The notes beneath the pieces are model-generated. The model saw nothing but the letters and a program-made list of their open reading frames with translations. It searched no databases and was not told the origin of the DNA. From NCBI RefSeq assembly GCF_021646685.1, contig NZ_JAKJHW010000006.1, positions 62,001-126,000 of the forward strand: DNA of 64,000 bases, in the 5' to 3' direction. A program made the translations under genes and the position numbers. Position 1 is the stretch's first letter. Every line of letters begins with the position of its first letter. This DNA is from Pseudalkalibacillus salsuginis (GTDB taxonomy: Bacteria; Bacillota; Bacilli; Bacillales; Fictibacillaceae). This document shows, piece after piece, positions 1-8,604 of this stretch.

Positions 1-900
1 TATATGTGGGACACTTATCGTGATCAGCTCATGCGGCGTTTATGGGAAAGGTTGATTTGGATTTTCGTTATCGGTATTGCAATCAGTATCATACCTGCGA
101 TTTTGCTATCCAATTACTTGAGGAAGCCATTAAGAGCGCTCGGTGAAAGGTTTGAACAGATTGGGAACCACAATTGGCGTGAACCGTTCGAATTGAGAGG
201 GGATAAGGATTTTCAGCAGCTCTCAGAACAATTTGAACGGATGAGGCAGAACTTGATTAGGAATGACCAGTCCCAAAAGCGGTTTATACAGCACGCTTCC
301 CATGAGTTGAAGACACCAATCATGACAATCAAAAGCTATGCACAGTCCGTTAAGGATGGTATATTCCCTGAGAAAGACCTTGAAGAGATGATGGATGTGA
401 TCATCAGCCAAACCAGTCGTATGGAAGAACGTGTGAAGGATATGATTTATTTCTCAAAGCTTGATACACTGCAAGATGCCGAACCGAAAAAAGAAACCTT
501 CCGTTTCGGCTCATTAATACAGGAAGTCCTCGATCGGTTCTTATATCAAAGGGAAGATGTCCAAATACGGATGAGCGGGGAAGAAATCGTGCTTAATGGG
601 GATCGCAGTCAATGGGAAGTCGTGTTCGAGAATATCATCCAGAATGCGCTCCGCTACGCAGAATCCTATATCGACATCACCTGTGAAAAATCAGAGGGGA
701 AAACACTCATGATCATACACAATGACGGTGATCCCATACCTGAAGAAAGTCTTGAAAGGTTATTCGAGCCTTTTCAGAAAAGTCATAAAGGCCAATTCGG
801 GCTGGGACTCGCTATTGTCAAACGTATCGTCGAACTTCATAATGGAACTGTAGAGGTTCAAAATAACGAAAATGGGGTTTCAATCATAATCGTCATTTAA
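1..900 (+). CDS. Sensor histidine kinase, 3' part (cut by window start)
   Basis: The reading frame is already open at base 1, so the gene begins upstream; the ATG at 4 is probably internal. Counting from that ATG there is one hydrophobic segment (about residues 17-36), a HAMP-like linker, an H-box with the phosphoacceptor His at about residue 100 (SHELKTP), an N-box (Asn about 214), a G1 box (NDGDPIPEE, about 240) and a G2 box (FGLGLAIV, about 265). This is the order of a HisKA + HATPase_c kinase; the missing part should hold the first membrane helix, the extracellular sensor and perhaps a partner regulator gene upstream. The MFS exporter gene starts 32 bp later on the same strand, so it may be co-transcribed. 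The secretion-stress kinase CssS is one possible relative, but nothing here proves it. Confidence 0.88.
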   Translation, partial: YMWDTYRDQLMRRLWERLIWIFVIGIAISIIPAILLSNYLRKPLRALGERFEQIGNHNWREPFELRGDKDFQQLSEQFERMRQNLIRNDQSQKRFIQHASHELKTPIMTIKSYAQSVKDGIFPEKDLEEMMDVIISQTSRMEERVKDMIYFSKLDTLQDAEPKKETFRFGSLIQEVLDRFLYQREDVQIRMSGEEIVLNGDRSQWEVVFENIIQNALRYAESYIDITCEKSEGKTLMIIHNDGDPIPEESLERLFEPFQKSHKGQFGLGLAIVKRIVELHNGTVEVQNNENGVSIIIVI

Positions 901-932
901 GTGAACCGATTGTAATATAGAAGGATGATTGT

Positions 933-2138
933 ATGGAAGAAGTGAAGAAGAATTACAAGGGGCCGATGCTCCTGTTAATGGTTAATTTATTCATCATCAT
1001 GGTCGGAATCGGACTCGTCATCCCGATTCTGCCCTATTATGTAGAGGCGTTCAACGCGACAGGTAGAGATCTTGGATTGCTTGTTGCTTCATTTGCGTTC
1101 ATGCAATTTCTCTTGGCACCGGTTTGGGGGAGATTATCAGATCGGATTGGCCGGAAACCATTGATCACATTAGGAATGTTCGGTTTCGCTGCAGCTGAAT
1201 TCATTTTTGCTTTTGCCACTGATCTCTGGATGCTTTATGCTTCAAGAATTTTAGCAGGAACGTTCGGTTCTGCCATTATGCCGACAGCAATGGCCTATGT
1301 GGCCGATGTCACTCAGGAAGAAGATCGGGGAAAAGGGATGGGCCTTTTAGGAGCAGCGATGGCATTAGGAATTGTAATAGGACCTGGGATCGGCGGATGG
1401 CTTGCCGAAATCGATCTCTCACTCCCATTCCTTGTTGCTGGTCTTGCCGGAACCTCTGCTGCGATTCTTTCGGTATTCATGCTGAAGGAAACACTTTCTC
1501 CTGAAGCGATGGAAGAGGCGAAGAATGAAGAGAAGATGAACCAATTCAAGAGAATGTGGATCGCCTTGAGGAGTCCTGTCGGATTTCTGCTCATCCTTGT
1601 CTTTGTGATGAGCTTTGCTCTTGCCAATTTCACGTCAATTTTCGGGTTCTATGCATTAAAAAGATACGGATATGACCCTGCTGAAGTTGGCATCATCGTA
1701 GCCATCACAGGTGTAATCGGAGCAGTGGCACAAGGGACATTGGTAGGGAGGCTGACGAAACGGTTTGGAGATGACCGTGTCGTGACAGGTTCGTTGCTAT
1801 GGAGTGCGATCGGGTTCATCCTGATGGTTTTTGCATTCAACTATGTAACCGTGATATTGACAGTTTCGATATTCTTTCTAGGAAATTCGATCTTACGGCC
1901 AGCCCTTAATTCGTTCATTTCAAAACTAGCAGGCAAACAACAAGGGACGATCATGGGATTGAACAATTCATTTTTAAGCTTGGGAAATGCTGCAGGCCCA
2001 GTGCTTGCCGGGTTTTTATTCGAAGTCAATATACATATACCGTATTTGCTTGGGGCGGCAGTCTTGCTTGGAGCATTGGCTGCCATGAAAGTATGGACTT
2101 CCAACAAAGTAGAACAAACCATTGAAAATAGCAGCTGA
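933..2138 (+). CDS. MFS multidrug-type efflux transporter
   Basis: 401 residues with about 12 hydrophobic segments, the usual size for the DHA1 (Bmr/NorA/TetA) group of proton-driven exporters. Helix 1 begins with an [12 protein letters not shown] motif and the loop between helices 2 and 3 holds the family motif A ([11 protein letters not shown]). A central hydrophilic loop lies at about residues 190-205. The protein should sit in the cell membrane and export drugs or related small molecules; the substrate cannot be read from sequence. The start ATG follows an AAGGA-type ribosome site. It is followed after 20 bp by yhaM with its own strong site, so kinase, exporter, yhaM and yhaL may form one transcript. 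Confidence 0.88.
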   Translation: MEEVKKNYKGPMLLLMVNLFIIMVGIGLVIPILPYYVEAFNATGRDLGLLVASFAFMQFLLAPVWGRLSDRIGRKPLITLGMFGFAAAEFIFAFATDLWMLYASRILAGTFGSAIMPTAMAYVADVTQEEDRGKGMGLLGAAMALGIVIGPGIGGWLAEIDLSLPFLVAGLAGTSAAILSVFMLKETLSPEAMEEAKNEEKMNQFKRMWIALRSPVGFLLILVFVMSFALANFTSIFGFYALKRYGYDPAEVGIIVAITGVIGAVAQGTLVGRLTKRFGDDRVVTGSLLWSAIGFILMVFAFNYVTVILTVSIFFLGNSILRPALNSFISKLAGKQQGTIMGLNNSFLSLGNAAGPVLAGFLFEVNIHIPYLLGAAVLLGALAAMKVWTSNKVEQTIENSS

Positions 2139-2158
2139 AAAAAAGAGGAGGTAAGAGA

Positions 2159-3124
2159 ATGAAAAGAGGGATTCAAGATTACCAAGTAGGGGACATATTT
2201 GATGATTATCTATTGATCAAATCTGCAACGAAAGGGGTTACCAGTAGCGGAAAGCCGTTTTTAACCCTGATTGTCCAGGACCATACAGGGGAAATCGAAG
2301 CGAAACTATGGGATTCAACTCCAGGAGATGAACAACAGTATCTTCCTGAATCGATTGTCAAAGTTATGGGGGATATCACAAGCTATCGCGGAAAAGCACA
2401 ACTTAAAGTAAAACAGATCCGGTTGACGAATTCACAGGACAGCGTGAGTGTACATGACTTTGTGGAAACTGCACCGATTCCACAGGATGAAATGACTGAA
2501 GTGATTACACAAGCAATATTTGAAATGAAAAATCCGAATATCCAAAGGATCACGAGACATTTGGTCAAAAAGCATCAGAAGGAACTCCTCGAATTCCCGG
2601 CTGCCACGAAAAACCACCATGAATTCGTCTCGGGACTGGCTTTCCATGTCGTTTCAATGCTTAAACTAGCTAAATCAATCGCACAATTGTATCCGTCATT
2701 AGATACGGATCTGTTGTATGCAGGAGTCATCTTGCATGATCTCGGGAAAACAAAGGAACTGTCGGGACCGGTTGCGCCGCACTATACGCTTGAAGGTAAC
2801 CTGTTAGGTCATATTACGATGATGGTGGAAGAAATCGGTGAAGCAGCACGGGAACTCGAAATTGAGGGGGAAGAAGTATTGATCCTTCAACATATGGTAT
2901 TGAGCCACCATTCAAAAGCAGAGTGGGGAAGCCCAAAACCGCCGTTAGTGCGGGAGGCTGAAATCCTTCATCATATCGATAACATCGATGCAAAAATGAA
3001 TATGATGGATCGTGCGTTAAGTAAAGTTAAGCCAGGAGAATACACGGAACGTGTCTATGCGCTTGATAACCGTTCATTCTATAAACCTTTGACTGAACAG
3101 AAAAAGTCAGTTCCTAATTTATAA
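2159..3124 (+). CDS. yhaM: 3'-5' exoribonuclease YhaM
   Basis: 321 residues, close to the usual YhaM length of about 314. The N-terminal ~90 residues form an OB-fold nucleic-acid binding domain ([19 protein letters not shown]). The C-terminal half is an HD-type metal phosphohydrolase domain, with His at about 153-154 (NHHEF) and the HD pair at 193-194 (LHDLGKT), expected to bind the catalytic metal. YhaM removes nucleotides from RNA 3' ends and also acts on single-stranded DNA. The start follows a strong AGAGGAGG site. Position next to yhaL and prsA matches B. subtilis. Confidence 0.95.
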   Translation: MKRGIQDYQVGDIFDDYLLIKSATKGVTSSGKPFLTLIVQDHTGEIEAKLWDSTPGDEQQYLPESIVKVMGDITSYRGKAQLKVKQIRLTNSQDSVSVHDFVETAPIPQDEMTEVITQAIFEMKNPNIQRITRHLVKKHQKELLEFPAATKNHHEFVSGLAFHVVSMLKLAKSIAQLYPSLDTDLLYAGVILHDLGKTKELSGPVAPHYTLEGNLLGHITMMVEEIGEAARELEIEGEEVLILQHMVLSHHSKAEWGSPKPPLVREAEILHHIDNIDAKMNMMDRALSKVKPGEYTERVYALDNRSFYKPLTEQKKSVPNL

Positions 3125-3153
3125 TGAGTCATAAACAACCGTTTTCCAACATA

Positions 3154-3187
3154 CCTTTGTAATAACAAAGCTTGTCTACAAAGGAGG
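3154..3187 (+). promoter_or_regulatory. Possible SD-sequestering hairpin before yhaL
   Basis: CCTTTGT at 3154-3160 can pair with ACAAAGG at 3178-3184, which includes the start of the AAAGGAGG ribosome site of yhaL. A competing partner, ACAAAG at 3165-3170, can pair with the same 5' arm. The two pairings exclude each other, so translation of yhaL could depend on which forms. This is inference from base pairing only. Confidence 0.35.
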
Positions 3188-3194
3188 AAAGTCG

Positions 3195-3467
3195 ATGCGT
3201 CGCCTATACGTTGTCGCTACGGTTGTTTTATTTTTTGTATTGTTACAATTCACAGGTGTATACAGCAATCTCAAGCCGATTCTCGCAAATGTACCATGGT
3301 GGATGTACTTCGTACTAGCAGGGATAGGTTATTCAGGCTACCGAGCGTGGTTCCATACAGTCGAAGACCGAAAACTGGACCGGGTACACATTGAGGAAGA
3401 GGGCAAAATTTATATGGAACGGATTGAGGAAGAAAAGCAACGGCGAAATCAAGCATCTGGCGAATAA
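3195..3467 (+). CDS. yhaL: Sporulation YhaL family protein
   Basis: 90 residues. Two hydrophobic segments (about residues 4-18 and 34-50) are followed by a charged Glu/Lys/Arg-rich helical tail, so it should be a small membrane protein with a cytoplasmic tail. Sequence and position between yhaM and prsA match YhaL of Bacillus, a protein annotated as sporulation-related whose exact role is unclear. The ATG has a very strong GGAGG site 7 bases upstream. A Rho-independent terminator follows. Confidence 0.85.
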   Translation: MRRLYVVATVVLFFVLLQFTGVYSNLKPILANVPWWMYFVLAGIGYSGYRAWFHTVEDRKLDRVHIEEEGKIYMERIEEEKQRRNQASGE

Positions 3468-3477
3468 AATGAGAGAG

Positions 3478-3503
3478 AGCTTCCTTTTATAGGGGGCTTT
3501 TTT
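3478..3503 (+). terminator. Terminator after yhaL
   Basis: A 7-bp stem AGCTTCC / GGGGGCT (two G-U pairs) is followed by a run of T. It ends the plus-strand transcript from the window start. Confidence 0.7.
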
Positions 3504-3540
3504 CTTAAAAAGTGAGCCCCCACCACAAGGCTGTTTTTCG

Positions 3541-3640
3541 GGTTGTCGGGGTAATTTCTAAGTTGTCGAGATAATCTCTGAGTTGTTGAGATATTTATAA
3601 ATTTGTCGCGTTTTACCCTTGAGTTGTTGAGATAATGAAG
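3541..3640. repeat. Five degenerate 20-bp tandem repeats
   Basis: Five consecutive 20-bp units share the core GTTGTCGAGATAAT. Units start at 3541, 3561, 3581, 3601 and about 3622. They sit between the convergent ends of yhaL and prsA. No coding potential is seen. Confidence 0.65.
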
Positions 3641-3701
3641 TGAAAAAACACTTCTGATGATTAAATTTGCCAGCCCAAGTCTAAAAAAGGACATGAAAAG
3701 A

Positions 3702-3721
3702 GGACTGACAAGAGTCAGTCC
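3702..3721 (-). terminator. Terminator after prsA
   Basis: A perfect 8-bp stem, GGACTGAC (3702-3709) with GTCAGTCC (3714-3721) and a 4-base loop. Read on the minus strand it is followed by CTCTTTTC, so the T tract is short. Confidence 0.6.
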
Positions 3722-3730
3722 ACCTATTAA

Positions 3731-4633
3731 TTATTTTTGGTCAGCTTTGTCATCTTTCTTAAAAAGGTCCTTGTATTCCTTATCTTTCACGTCGATTTTA
3801 GCATCTTTCATAGCTTTGTCGATCGGGTTGGCTTCTGGGTCCTTTTGTGCTTTTTCTTGAGCTTTCTGTTGAAGCAATGTTTTCTTGATTTGATACTCTG
3901 CTTCTTCAAATGATTGTGTTTTTTGGTCTAATACTTCAATGATGTGGAATCCATATTGGGATTTGACTGGGTCTGAAATTTTACCTTTTTCAAGTGTGAA
4001 TGCTACCTCATCGAACTCAGGGACCATTTGGCCGCGTGGGAATGATCCTAACTCTCCACCTTTGTCTTTCGAACCAGGATCAGTAGAATATTCCTTCGCA
4101 AGTTCTGCAAAGTCTCCACCTTCGTCAAGCTTCTTTTTCACTTCTTTAGCTGTCTTTTCATCTTCTACCAAGATGTGACGTGCTTCAACTTCTTTAACTT
4201 TGAATTCTTCTTCATATTTCTTTTTCATTTCTTCCTCGGATACTTTGATTCCATCCGTTTGAGCTTTGAAGAATACGAGGTTTCGCTTAACAACGTCGCG
4301 CAGCTCGTCCTCGCCTTCAATACCGCTTTGTTTCAAAGCGTTCTCGAAACCTTCTTCTCCACCAAATTGGCTTCTAAGGTACTCAATCTCTTGATCGAGT
4401 TCTTTATCGCTGACTTTATATTTTTCAGAAAGAACTTTATATTGAACAAGTTCTTGTAAAATTTGTTCGGATTGAGGTTGTTTTTTCATCTCGTTATAGA
4501 AATCTTGTTGTGTAACATCTCCGGCGTTTGTTTCGACGATCACTTTGCTATCGCCGGAATCGCCATTATTGCTACATGCAGCTGTACCAAAAATTGTTGT
4601 TGCTGCAGCAACTGTCAGGACCCACTTTTTCAT
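3731..4633 (-). CDS. prsA: Foldase lipoprotein PrsA (parvulin-type PPIase)
   Basis: About 300 residues. An N-terminal signal peptide ends in a lipobox (GTAAC) with the lipid-modified Cys near residue 20, so the protein is anchored on the outer face of the membrane. A parvulin peptidyl-prolyl isomerase domain follows at about residues 145-240, starting EARHILVEDE, with GGELGSFPRGQM and SQYGFHIIEV. The flanking parts are charged and helical. PrsA helps secreted proteins, such as the two subtilases in this window, and penicillin-binding proteins to fold. Two ATGs are possible, at 4639 and 4633. The AGGAG site lies only 3 bases before the first and 9 before the second, so 4633 (MKKW) is preferred. 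Confidence 0.95.
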   Translation of the reverse strand: MKKWVLTVAAATTIFGTAACSNNGDSGDSKVIVETNAGDVTQQDFYNEMKKQPQSEQILQELVQYKVLSEKYKVSDKELDQEIEYLRSQFGGEEGFENALKQSGIEGEDELRDVVKRNLVFFKAQTDGIKVSEEEMKKKYEEEFKVKEVEARHILVEDEKTAKEVKKKLDEGGDFAELAKEYSTDPGSKDKGGELGSFPRGQMVPEFDEVAFTLEKGKISDPVKSQYGFHIIEVLDQKTQSFEEAEYQIKKTLLQQKAQEKAQKDPEANPIDKAMKDAKIDVKDKEYKDLFKKDDKADQK

Positions 4634-4848
4634 CGACATACACTCCTATGATGTAGAAATTTTTTCACAGTTTCTACTATAGCATATCCAACCGATAAAA
4701 ATACACATTAAACACCAAATATGAGAAAAAATACACATTTATTGGAATTGCTTGTGCATTCGCCCCTTTTTCAAAATAAGGGCATTGGTCTAATCAATAA
4801 CGGCATTTGACTTATACACTATAAATGTATACCAAAGGAGGGATTGCA

Positions 4849-4935
4849 ATGGGTTACGGATCCGGAAGTGGTTTTGCCTTGATCGTAGTACTGTTCCTTT
4901 TGTTGATCATCATAGGAGCTTGCTACATCTGTTAA
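4849..4935 (+). CDS. YjcZ-like sporulation micropeptide
   Basis: 28 residues: a Gly-rich start (MGYGSGSGFAL) and one long hydrophobic helix ending in GACYIC. This is the pattern of the YjcZ family, tiny membrane peptides made during sporulation in Bacillus. The AAAGGAGGG site is strong. Upstream, ATA (4797) and TATACACT (4814-4821) spaced 14 bases resemble a sporulation (SigE-type) promoter; that assignment is weak. Confidence 0.8.
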   Translation: MGYGSGSGFALIVVLFLLLIIIGACYIC

Positions 4936-5031
4936 AATTCTAGAGAATTTTCGGAGTGAAAGGATAGAAGCCTATGCTTTGGCTTACCTCAATGCATAGG
5001 ATAACGTAACACCGGAATAGGGGGTGACATC

Positions 5032-5121
5032 ATGGGTGGATACGGCTATGGAAGAGGATTTGCGTTGATCGTTGTATTGTTCATCCTATTGATTATCGTA
5101 GGCGCAGCTTGGATTTGCTAA
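5032..5121 (+). CDS. YjcZ-like sporulation micropeptide
   Basis: 29 residues, [12 protein letters not shown] followed by a hydrophobic helix ending AAWIC. It is a clear paralogue of the peptide at 4849 and sits 96 bp after it. An AGGGGGTG site precedes the ATG. The gap holds an inverted repeat, CCTATGC (4971-4977) with GCATAGG (4994-5000), but no T run. A strong terminator follows. Confidence 0.8.
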   Translation: MGGYGYGRGFALIVVLFILLIIVGAAWIC

Positions 5122-5141
5122 TACGTAAATGATGAATGAGT

Positions 5142-5174
5142 AAGAGGCTGACTATCGGGGTCAGCCTCTTTTTT
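5142..5174 (+). terminator. Terminator after the YjcZ-like pair
   Basis: An 11-bp stem AAGAGGCTGAC / GTCAGCCTCTT with a 7-base loop, followed by T6. Confidence 0.9.
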
Positions 5175-5388
5175 AAAGGATAAGAAAGTATAAAAATTTT
5201 GTTTTCGAAGATGGAATGTCTAGCTCCAACGCCCAACCACTTGGATCACTTCAGTCCTCCTGCGGCGGTCGACACATTGATTTAGTTCGAAGTGTTTGCC
5301 CACGCAGAACCGAACTTTGTTTGGTTCGAGCCTCCTCGTCGGACTTCCAGTGACCTTCGTGGTTAACTAAGGCGCTTACGCTTTTCTT
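5175..5388. repeat. Family A intergenic repeat, full copy
   Basis: About 210 bp. Landmarks in order: AAGGATAAGAAAGTAT, CTAGCTCCAACGCCCAACCA, CACGCAGAACCGAACTTTGT, CCTCGTCGGACTTCCAGTG, and a GCGCTTACGCTTTTC end. The same order recurs at 30300, 47257/47621 and 53797, and in part at 8349, 10071 and 15471 (inverted). It resembles the non-coding dispersed repeats common between Bacillaceae genes. The stretch 5122-5467 holds this repeat and the terminator only. Confidence 0.85.
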
Positions 5389-5467
5389 TATGATTCATTC
5401 TTCCTATGTGATGTTTGTACATATGTCAATGTGGGGAATAATGAAGTATTATGAAGCATAAATTGCT

Positions 5468-5659
5468 TCAATGCACATAAATTACTTCAATGTACGAGCT
5501 CACGAGTAGGATTGTAATCATGATATTGATCCACCGAAACACATTCACTTGTTTTTCAGCGGGAATATTTTTTTGAATACATAAGCGATTCGTAAGAGTA
5601 TTGAACAAGAATAGAACGATACATGCGAATGCTATATAATAGATTGCGATCATTGTCAT
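5468..5659 (-). CDS. Small two-helix membrane protein, unknown
   Basis: 63 residues with two hydrophobic segments (about 5-20 and 42-58) separated by a basic loop. I do not recognise the family. It is kept as a real gene because a GGAGG site lies 8 bases before the ATG at 5659 and the composition is typical of membrane proteins. It is divergent from the YpmS-like gene. Confidence 0.6.
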   Translation of the reverse strand: MTMIAIYYIAFACIVLFLFNTLTNRLCIQKNIPAEKQVNVFRWINIMITILLVSSYIEVIYVH

Positions 5660-5765
5660 ATTTGAAACCTCCGAAACTAAGAGATTGTATTACTAACATA
5701 CCAAAATATTAATTAAATGAACAGTCACAACTATCATAGAATATAGGGGACAGGAGGAGAGCCTT

Positions 5766-6353
5766 TTGAAATTCAGATGGAAATACGCATTTTTCATACT
5801 ACTTGTAATCATGGTAATCGTACCAATCATTGTTGGAACTTTAATATTTATGGGGGATAAACAGGGAGATAACTCCAGCCGTGACGTAGCTATGCATGGT
5901 GAGCCGATTTTCGATATTGAATCTTCCAAATCGCAATTGAACTTTCTAATAAAAGAACAATTAGCTGAATTGAAGTCTGGCAGGAATCCAAAGTTCGATT
6001 ATAATGTAACACTTAAAGAGAATGTTCAAGTTAAAGGATATTTCACGTTTTTTACCAATGAAGTCCAATTTACGATGGATTTCAAACCCCAAGTATTGGA
6101 CAATGGTGATCTTTTGTTAAGAGAGGAATCGATCAAGCTAGGGGCATTGAAGCTACCTGGTTCGAAAATATTGGAGTTCATCAATGGAAGTACTGATTTG
6201 CCTCCCTGGGTTGAAATCAATGATAAAGAAGAAACGATACTCCTGAAACTCACACAGATTAAATTGAAGGATCAACTGTTTATAAAAGCTGAATCCTTTG
6301 ATTTGGAGGAAGACAACATCCGATTCAAGGTTTATTACCTTACAGAAAAATAA
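5766..6353 (+). CDS. YpmS family protein (DUF2140)
   Basis: 195 residues. One N-terminal membrane helix (about 7-28) is followed by an extracellular domain. The pattern FTMDFKPQVLDNGDLLLREESIK is cut here to its recognisable core (NGDLLLRE), followed by LPGSKILEFI and DLPPWVEIN, all typical of YpmS/DUF2140. Function is unknown; the protein should be membrane-anchored and face outward. The start is TTG at 5766, with GGAGG 8 bases upstream. Confidence 0.8.
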   Translation: MKFRWKYAFFILLVIMVIVPIIVGTLIFMGDKQGDNSSRDVAMHGEPIFDIESSKSQLNFLIKEQLAELKSGRNPKFDYNVTLKENVQVKGYFTFFTNEVQFTMDFKPQVLDNGDLLLREESIKLGALKLPGSKILEFINGSTDLPPWVEINDKEETILLKLTQIKLKDQLFIKAESFDLEEDNIRFKVYYLTEK

Positions 6354-6360
6354 GATAAAA

Positions 6361-6411
6361 AAAGAATGGCCCCTCACACCAATCGAGATGATCACAGGCC
6401 ATTCTTTTTTT
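6361..6411. terminator. Bidirectional terminator
   Basis: AAAGAATGGCC (6361-6371) pairs with GGCCATTCTTT (6397-6407), flanked by A and T runs on either side. It serves both the YpmS-like gene (plus) and the YhaJ-like gene (minus). Confidence 0.85.
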
Positions 6412-6466
6412 ATAGGATTTATTTCTGTGAATATACCTTAAGAAAATCTATCTTAAGATATAGCAT

Positions 6467-7003
6467 TTAATAAGTGCGGCGCACAATGATCTGGAATCCT
6501 GTATCTCCATCTTCTAAAAACGAATCCTTAGGTGCATTCCATAGATGGATGATATAAATCATATCTTTCACACATAGAAAGATATTCAATGCCGAAACAA
6601 TCGCAAACAAGTGCAGCAGTTCTGGAAATACCATCGAGCCGATCAATGAAATCAACGTAATGAACAGCAGGGGAAAAGCGACTGTGATCAGAGCCACTCT
6701 TCTAGAAAGAACGTCGGGTATACGGCAAAAAAATGAAAAACGATTTTCGCCAATACCGAAACCTGCTTTATGGCCTGCAATCCAAAGCGGGAGACAATGC
6801 AAGAATGTATGGAAAGGTATGATCAATATTGTGATCAACAGCAAGGGCATAAAGCCTGTTTGAAAATAGCTCGTTTCAGGTTGAAACATACTGAAAACCA
6901 TAAAATAAACGATAAAATACGTTAGACTGAATAGTGTCGACATCAGTAATAGGCGTAGTTTACCGTAATCACGTGTTATATTTATCGATTTGAAGCAATT
7001 CAT
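6467..7003 (-). CDS. DUF3267 membrane protein (YhaJ-like)
   Basis: 178 residues with about four membrane helices. The segment IIPFHTFLHCLPLWIAGHK lies where DUF3267 proteins carry a metalloprotease-like HExxH motif; here it is HTFLH, without the Glu, so peptidase activity is doubtful. Placement between prsA and hpr matches yhaJ of B. subtilis. An AAGGTG site precedes the ATG at 7003. Confidence 0.65.
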   Translation of the reverse strand: MNCFKSINITRDYGKLRLLLMSTLFSLTYFIVYFMVFSMFQPETSYFQTGFMPLLLITILIIPFHTFLHCLPLWIAGHKAGFGIGENRFSFFCRIPDVLSRRVALITVAFPLLFITLISLIGSMVFPELLHLFAIVSALNIFLCVKDMIYIIHLWNAPKDSFLEDGDTGFQIIVRRTY

Positions 7004-7221
7004 GATGGATCACCTTCTTTAATTAATAATGTATGTGGGAAAAGGTGAATACCTTACGTTCTCCAGTAAAAGTTAACTTAGCTTCAGCTGGTGTGGGATC
7101 AGCTTTTCCAAGCTTCTTTTAAAAACCACGTACATACATTACGACGTTTCTTGCGAAAAATCAATAGGTTTTACAAAAAAATAATAAACATCTGAAGAAG
7201 TATTTCAAGGGCGAGTAGATT

Positions 7222-7420
7222 ATGGAACTTTGCAGGGAGCTTGAGGAAAGGGGAGATGAATTATTAAGAGAAGCCGGTATGGTTTTGACTCCTCTATTAA
7301 TTCATTTTGCAGGGATGCTCAATCCGGAGGTCGATCCTTACATGACACCTATGTCATTTAATAAACAAAGGATATTTTAAAAGCTTGACTGATGAACTGA
7401 TCAGCCTGATGAAAAATGTG
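7222..7420 (+). pseudogene. yhaI-like (DUF1878) remnant, truncated and frameshifted
   Basis: The frame from the ATG at 7222 encodes 52 residues including LTPLLIHFAGMLNPEVDP and stops at 7380. The next frame continues with GYFKSLTDELISLMKN from about 7370, so a single-base shift near 7370 breaks one protein. The pieces resemble the C-terminal half of YhaI/DUF1878, and yhaI lies at this place beside hpr in B. subtilis. The N-terminal half is missing: a TAG lies just upstream. The assignment rests on remembered family sequence plus synteny. Confidence 0.5.
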
Positions 7421-7423
7421 CAA

Positions 7424-8056
7424 TCAGGTGATGGTTGGTACTTTGGTGATTTCTTCTTCTTTTTCAGGTGTAAGCTGTAGGTTTACTGGTTTGTTTTCAG
7501 GTTTGGCAGAAACGAGTTGATTATCAATTTCCTCAAATTCGCTTTCTATTTTTGTTACCGTAGTATCAAGGATAGACATGAAATCTTCCCCATACACACT
7601 TCGAATCACTGCCATCAATTCATCGAATTCAGGAAATTTTCCATAAAGCTCACGTAACTTGAGTGAAGCACCGAAAATACCATAACTTTCAGGTCTGTAA
7701 TCTTCAATCGTTCTTAATAATAGATCTCTTCCCGTGTCGGTTAGTTTAACATACGTGTTCCGTTTGTCATTTTCTTTCTTTGAGAAGGTCAAGTAGCCTT
7801 GTTCTTCTAGTTTTTTGGAAAAGTTAAATGCTGTAGACACGTGCATAACACCGAACTTGGAGATGTCAGAGATCGAAGCTCCCTCAAGATGGAAAGCAAT
7901 CCAGAGAATGTGGTGTTCGTTAATGTTAAGACCGAATGGTTTGATCCAACCTTGCCAATCTTTCTCAACACATTTCCACATGGCTTTACTAATCTGGGCT
8001 ACTTTATGACTGAACATCATAGCTTCTTTCATTGAAAAATCTTTCTTATTTTCCAT
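7424..8056 (-). CDS. hpr: MarR-type regulator Hpr/ScoC
   Basis: 210 residues, near the usual ~203 of Hpr (ScoC). A winged-helix DNA-binding domain of MarR type spans about residues 40-120 ([19 protein letters not shown], then a wing with [13 protein letters not shown]). Hpr represses exoprotease genes and sporulation functions in the transition state and also affects peptide transporters; the two subtilases at 43.8-47.1 kb are natural candidate targets. A GGAGG site precedes the ATG at 8056. The C-terminal tail (about 175-210) is Pro/Glu-rich and variable. Confidence 0.93.
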   Translation of the reverse strand: MENKKDFSMKEAMMFSHKVAQISKAMWKCVEKDWQGWIKPFGLNINEHHILWIAFHLEGASISDISKFGVMHVSTAFNFSKKLEEQGYLTFSKKENDKRNTYVKLTDTGRDLLLRTIEDYRPESYGIFGASLKLRELYGKFPEFDELMAVIRSVYGEDFMSILDTTVTKIESEFEEIDNQLVSAKPENKPVNLQLTPEKEEEITKVPTIT

Positions 8057-8348
8057 AATGAACCTCCATTCTGCTTTATATTATGACAGGAATTGTTAGA
8101 TTTATAAAGACAATTATCTAAGTGTTCACAACTTTTTCCCACTAATTGTTGTCTAATAAATCCTTTGAGTAGGAATTTATAAGTATTATTTCGACAAAAA
8201 AGAACAAAACCTTTTTATTTTTGACAAAAAGTCATAAGGCTTTCTCTTTTCTCTATTGAAATATACCTTCACTTATTTAATATCGGTAAGGTTGCTTAAT
8301 ATTTCGCGCTTTAGTAGCTTTTTCAACACGAATTTTCTTTAAGCGAAA

Positions 8349-8490
8349 TTGGTGATACTCCTGCGGGATTGGTGAAACCCACCAGTGACCTGCGTGACGA
8401 AGCAGGTCGCTTCCGCTTTTCGTCCGCCCGCCGGAAAGGGAGTGAATTTCACAAAAATCAACAATGGAGAATAACAGAGCCTTATATTTA
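8349..8490. repeat. Family A repeat, right-end fragment
   Basis: Within the gene-free stretch 8057-8604, the segment with CCAGTGACCTGCGTG and CGCTTCCGCTTTTC matches the right end of family A. The ~60 bp after it (GGAAAGGGAGTGAATTTC...) also match the flank of the copy ending at 54007. The rest of this stretch holds the hpr upstream region (8057-8280), where I see no clear operator. Confidence 0.6.
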
Positions 8491-8541
8491 AGGGATGTTG
8501 AAACATTAGAGTAGGGGACCTGAAAAAGGGGGTGAATATGC

Positions 8542-8593
8542 AAAAAACTGGCCCGTATGCTAAGTGGTGGGATACACTTGCTAGAGCCAGTCC
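8542..8593 (-). terminator. Terminator after yhaH
   Basis: On the minus strand, ACTGGC pairs with GCCAGT, with further inner pairing (GCAAGTG with CACTTAGC), followed by T6. Confidence 0.75.
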
Positions 8594-8604
8594 TTGTTAA
8601 CGTT

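Noticed and set aside
8277-8543. Minus-strand frame of 88 codons
   Set aside because: Lies in a family A fragment and its flank; no ribosome site and no homology seen.
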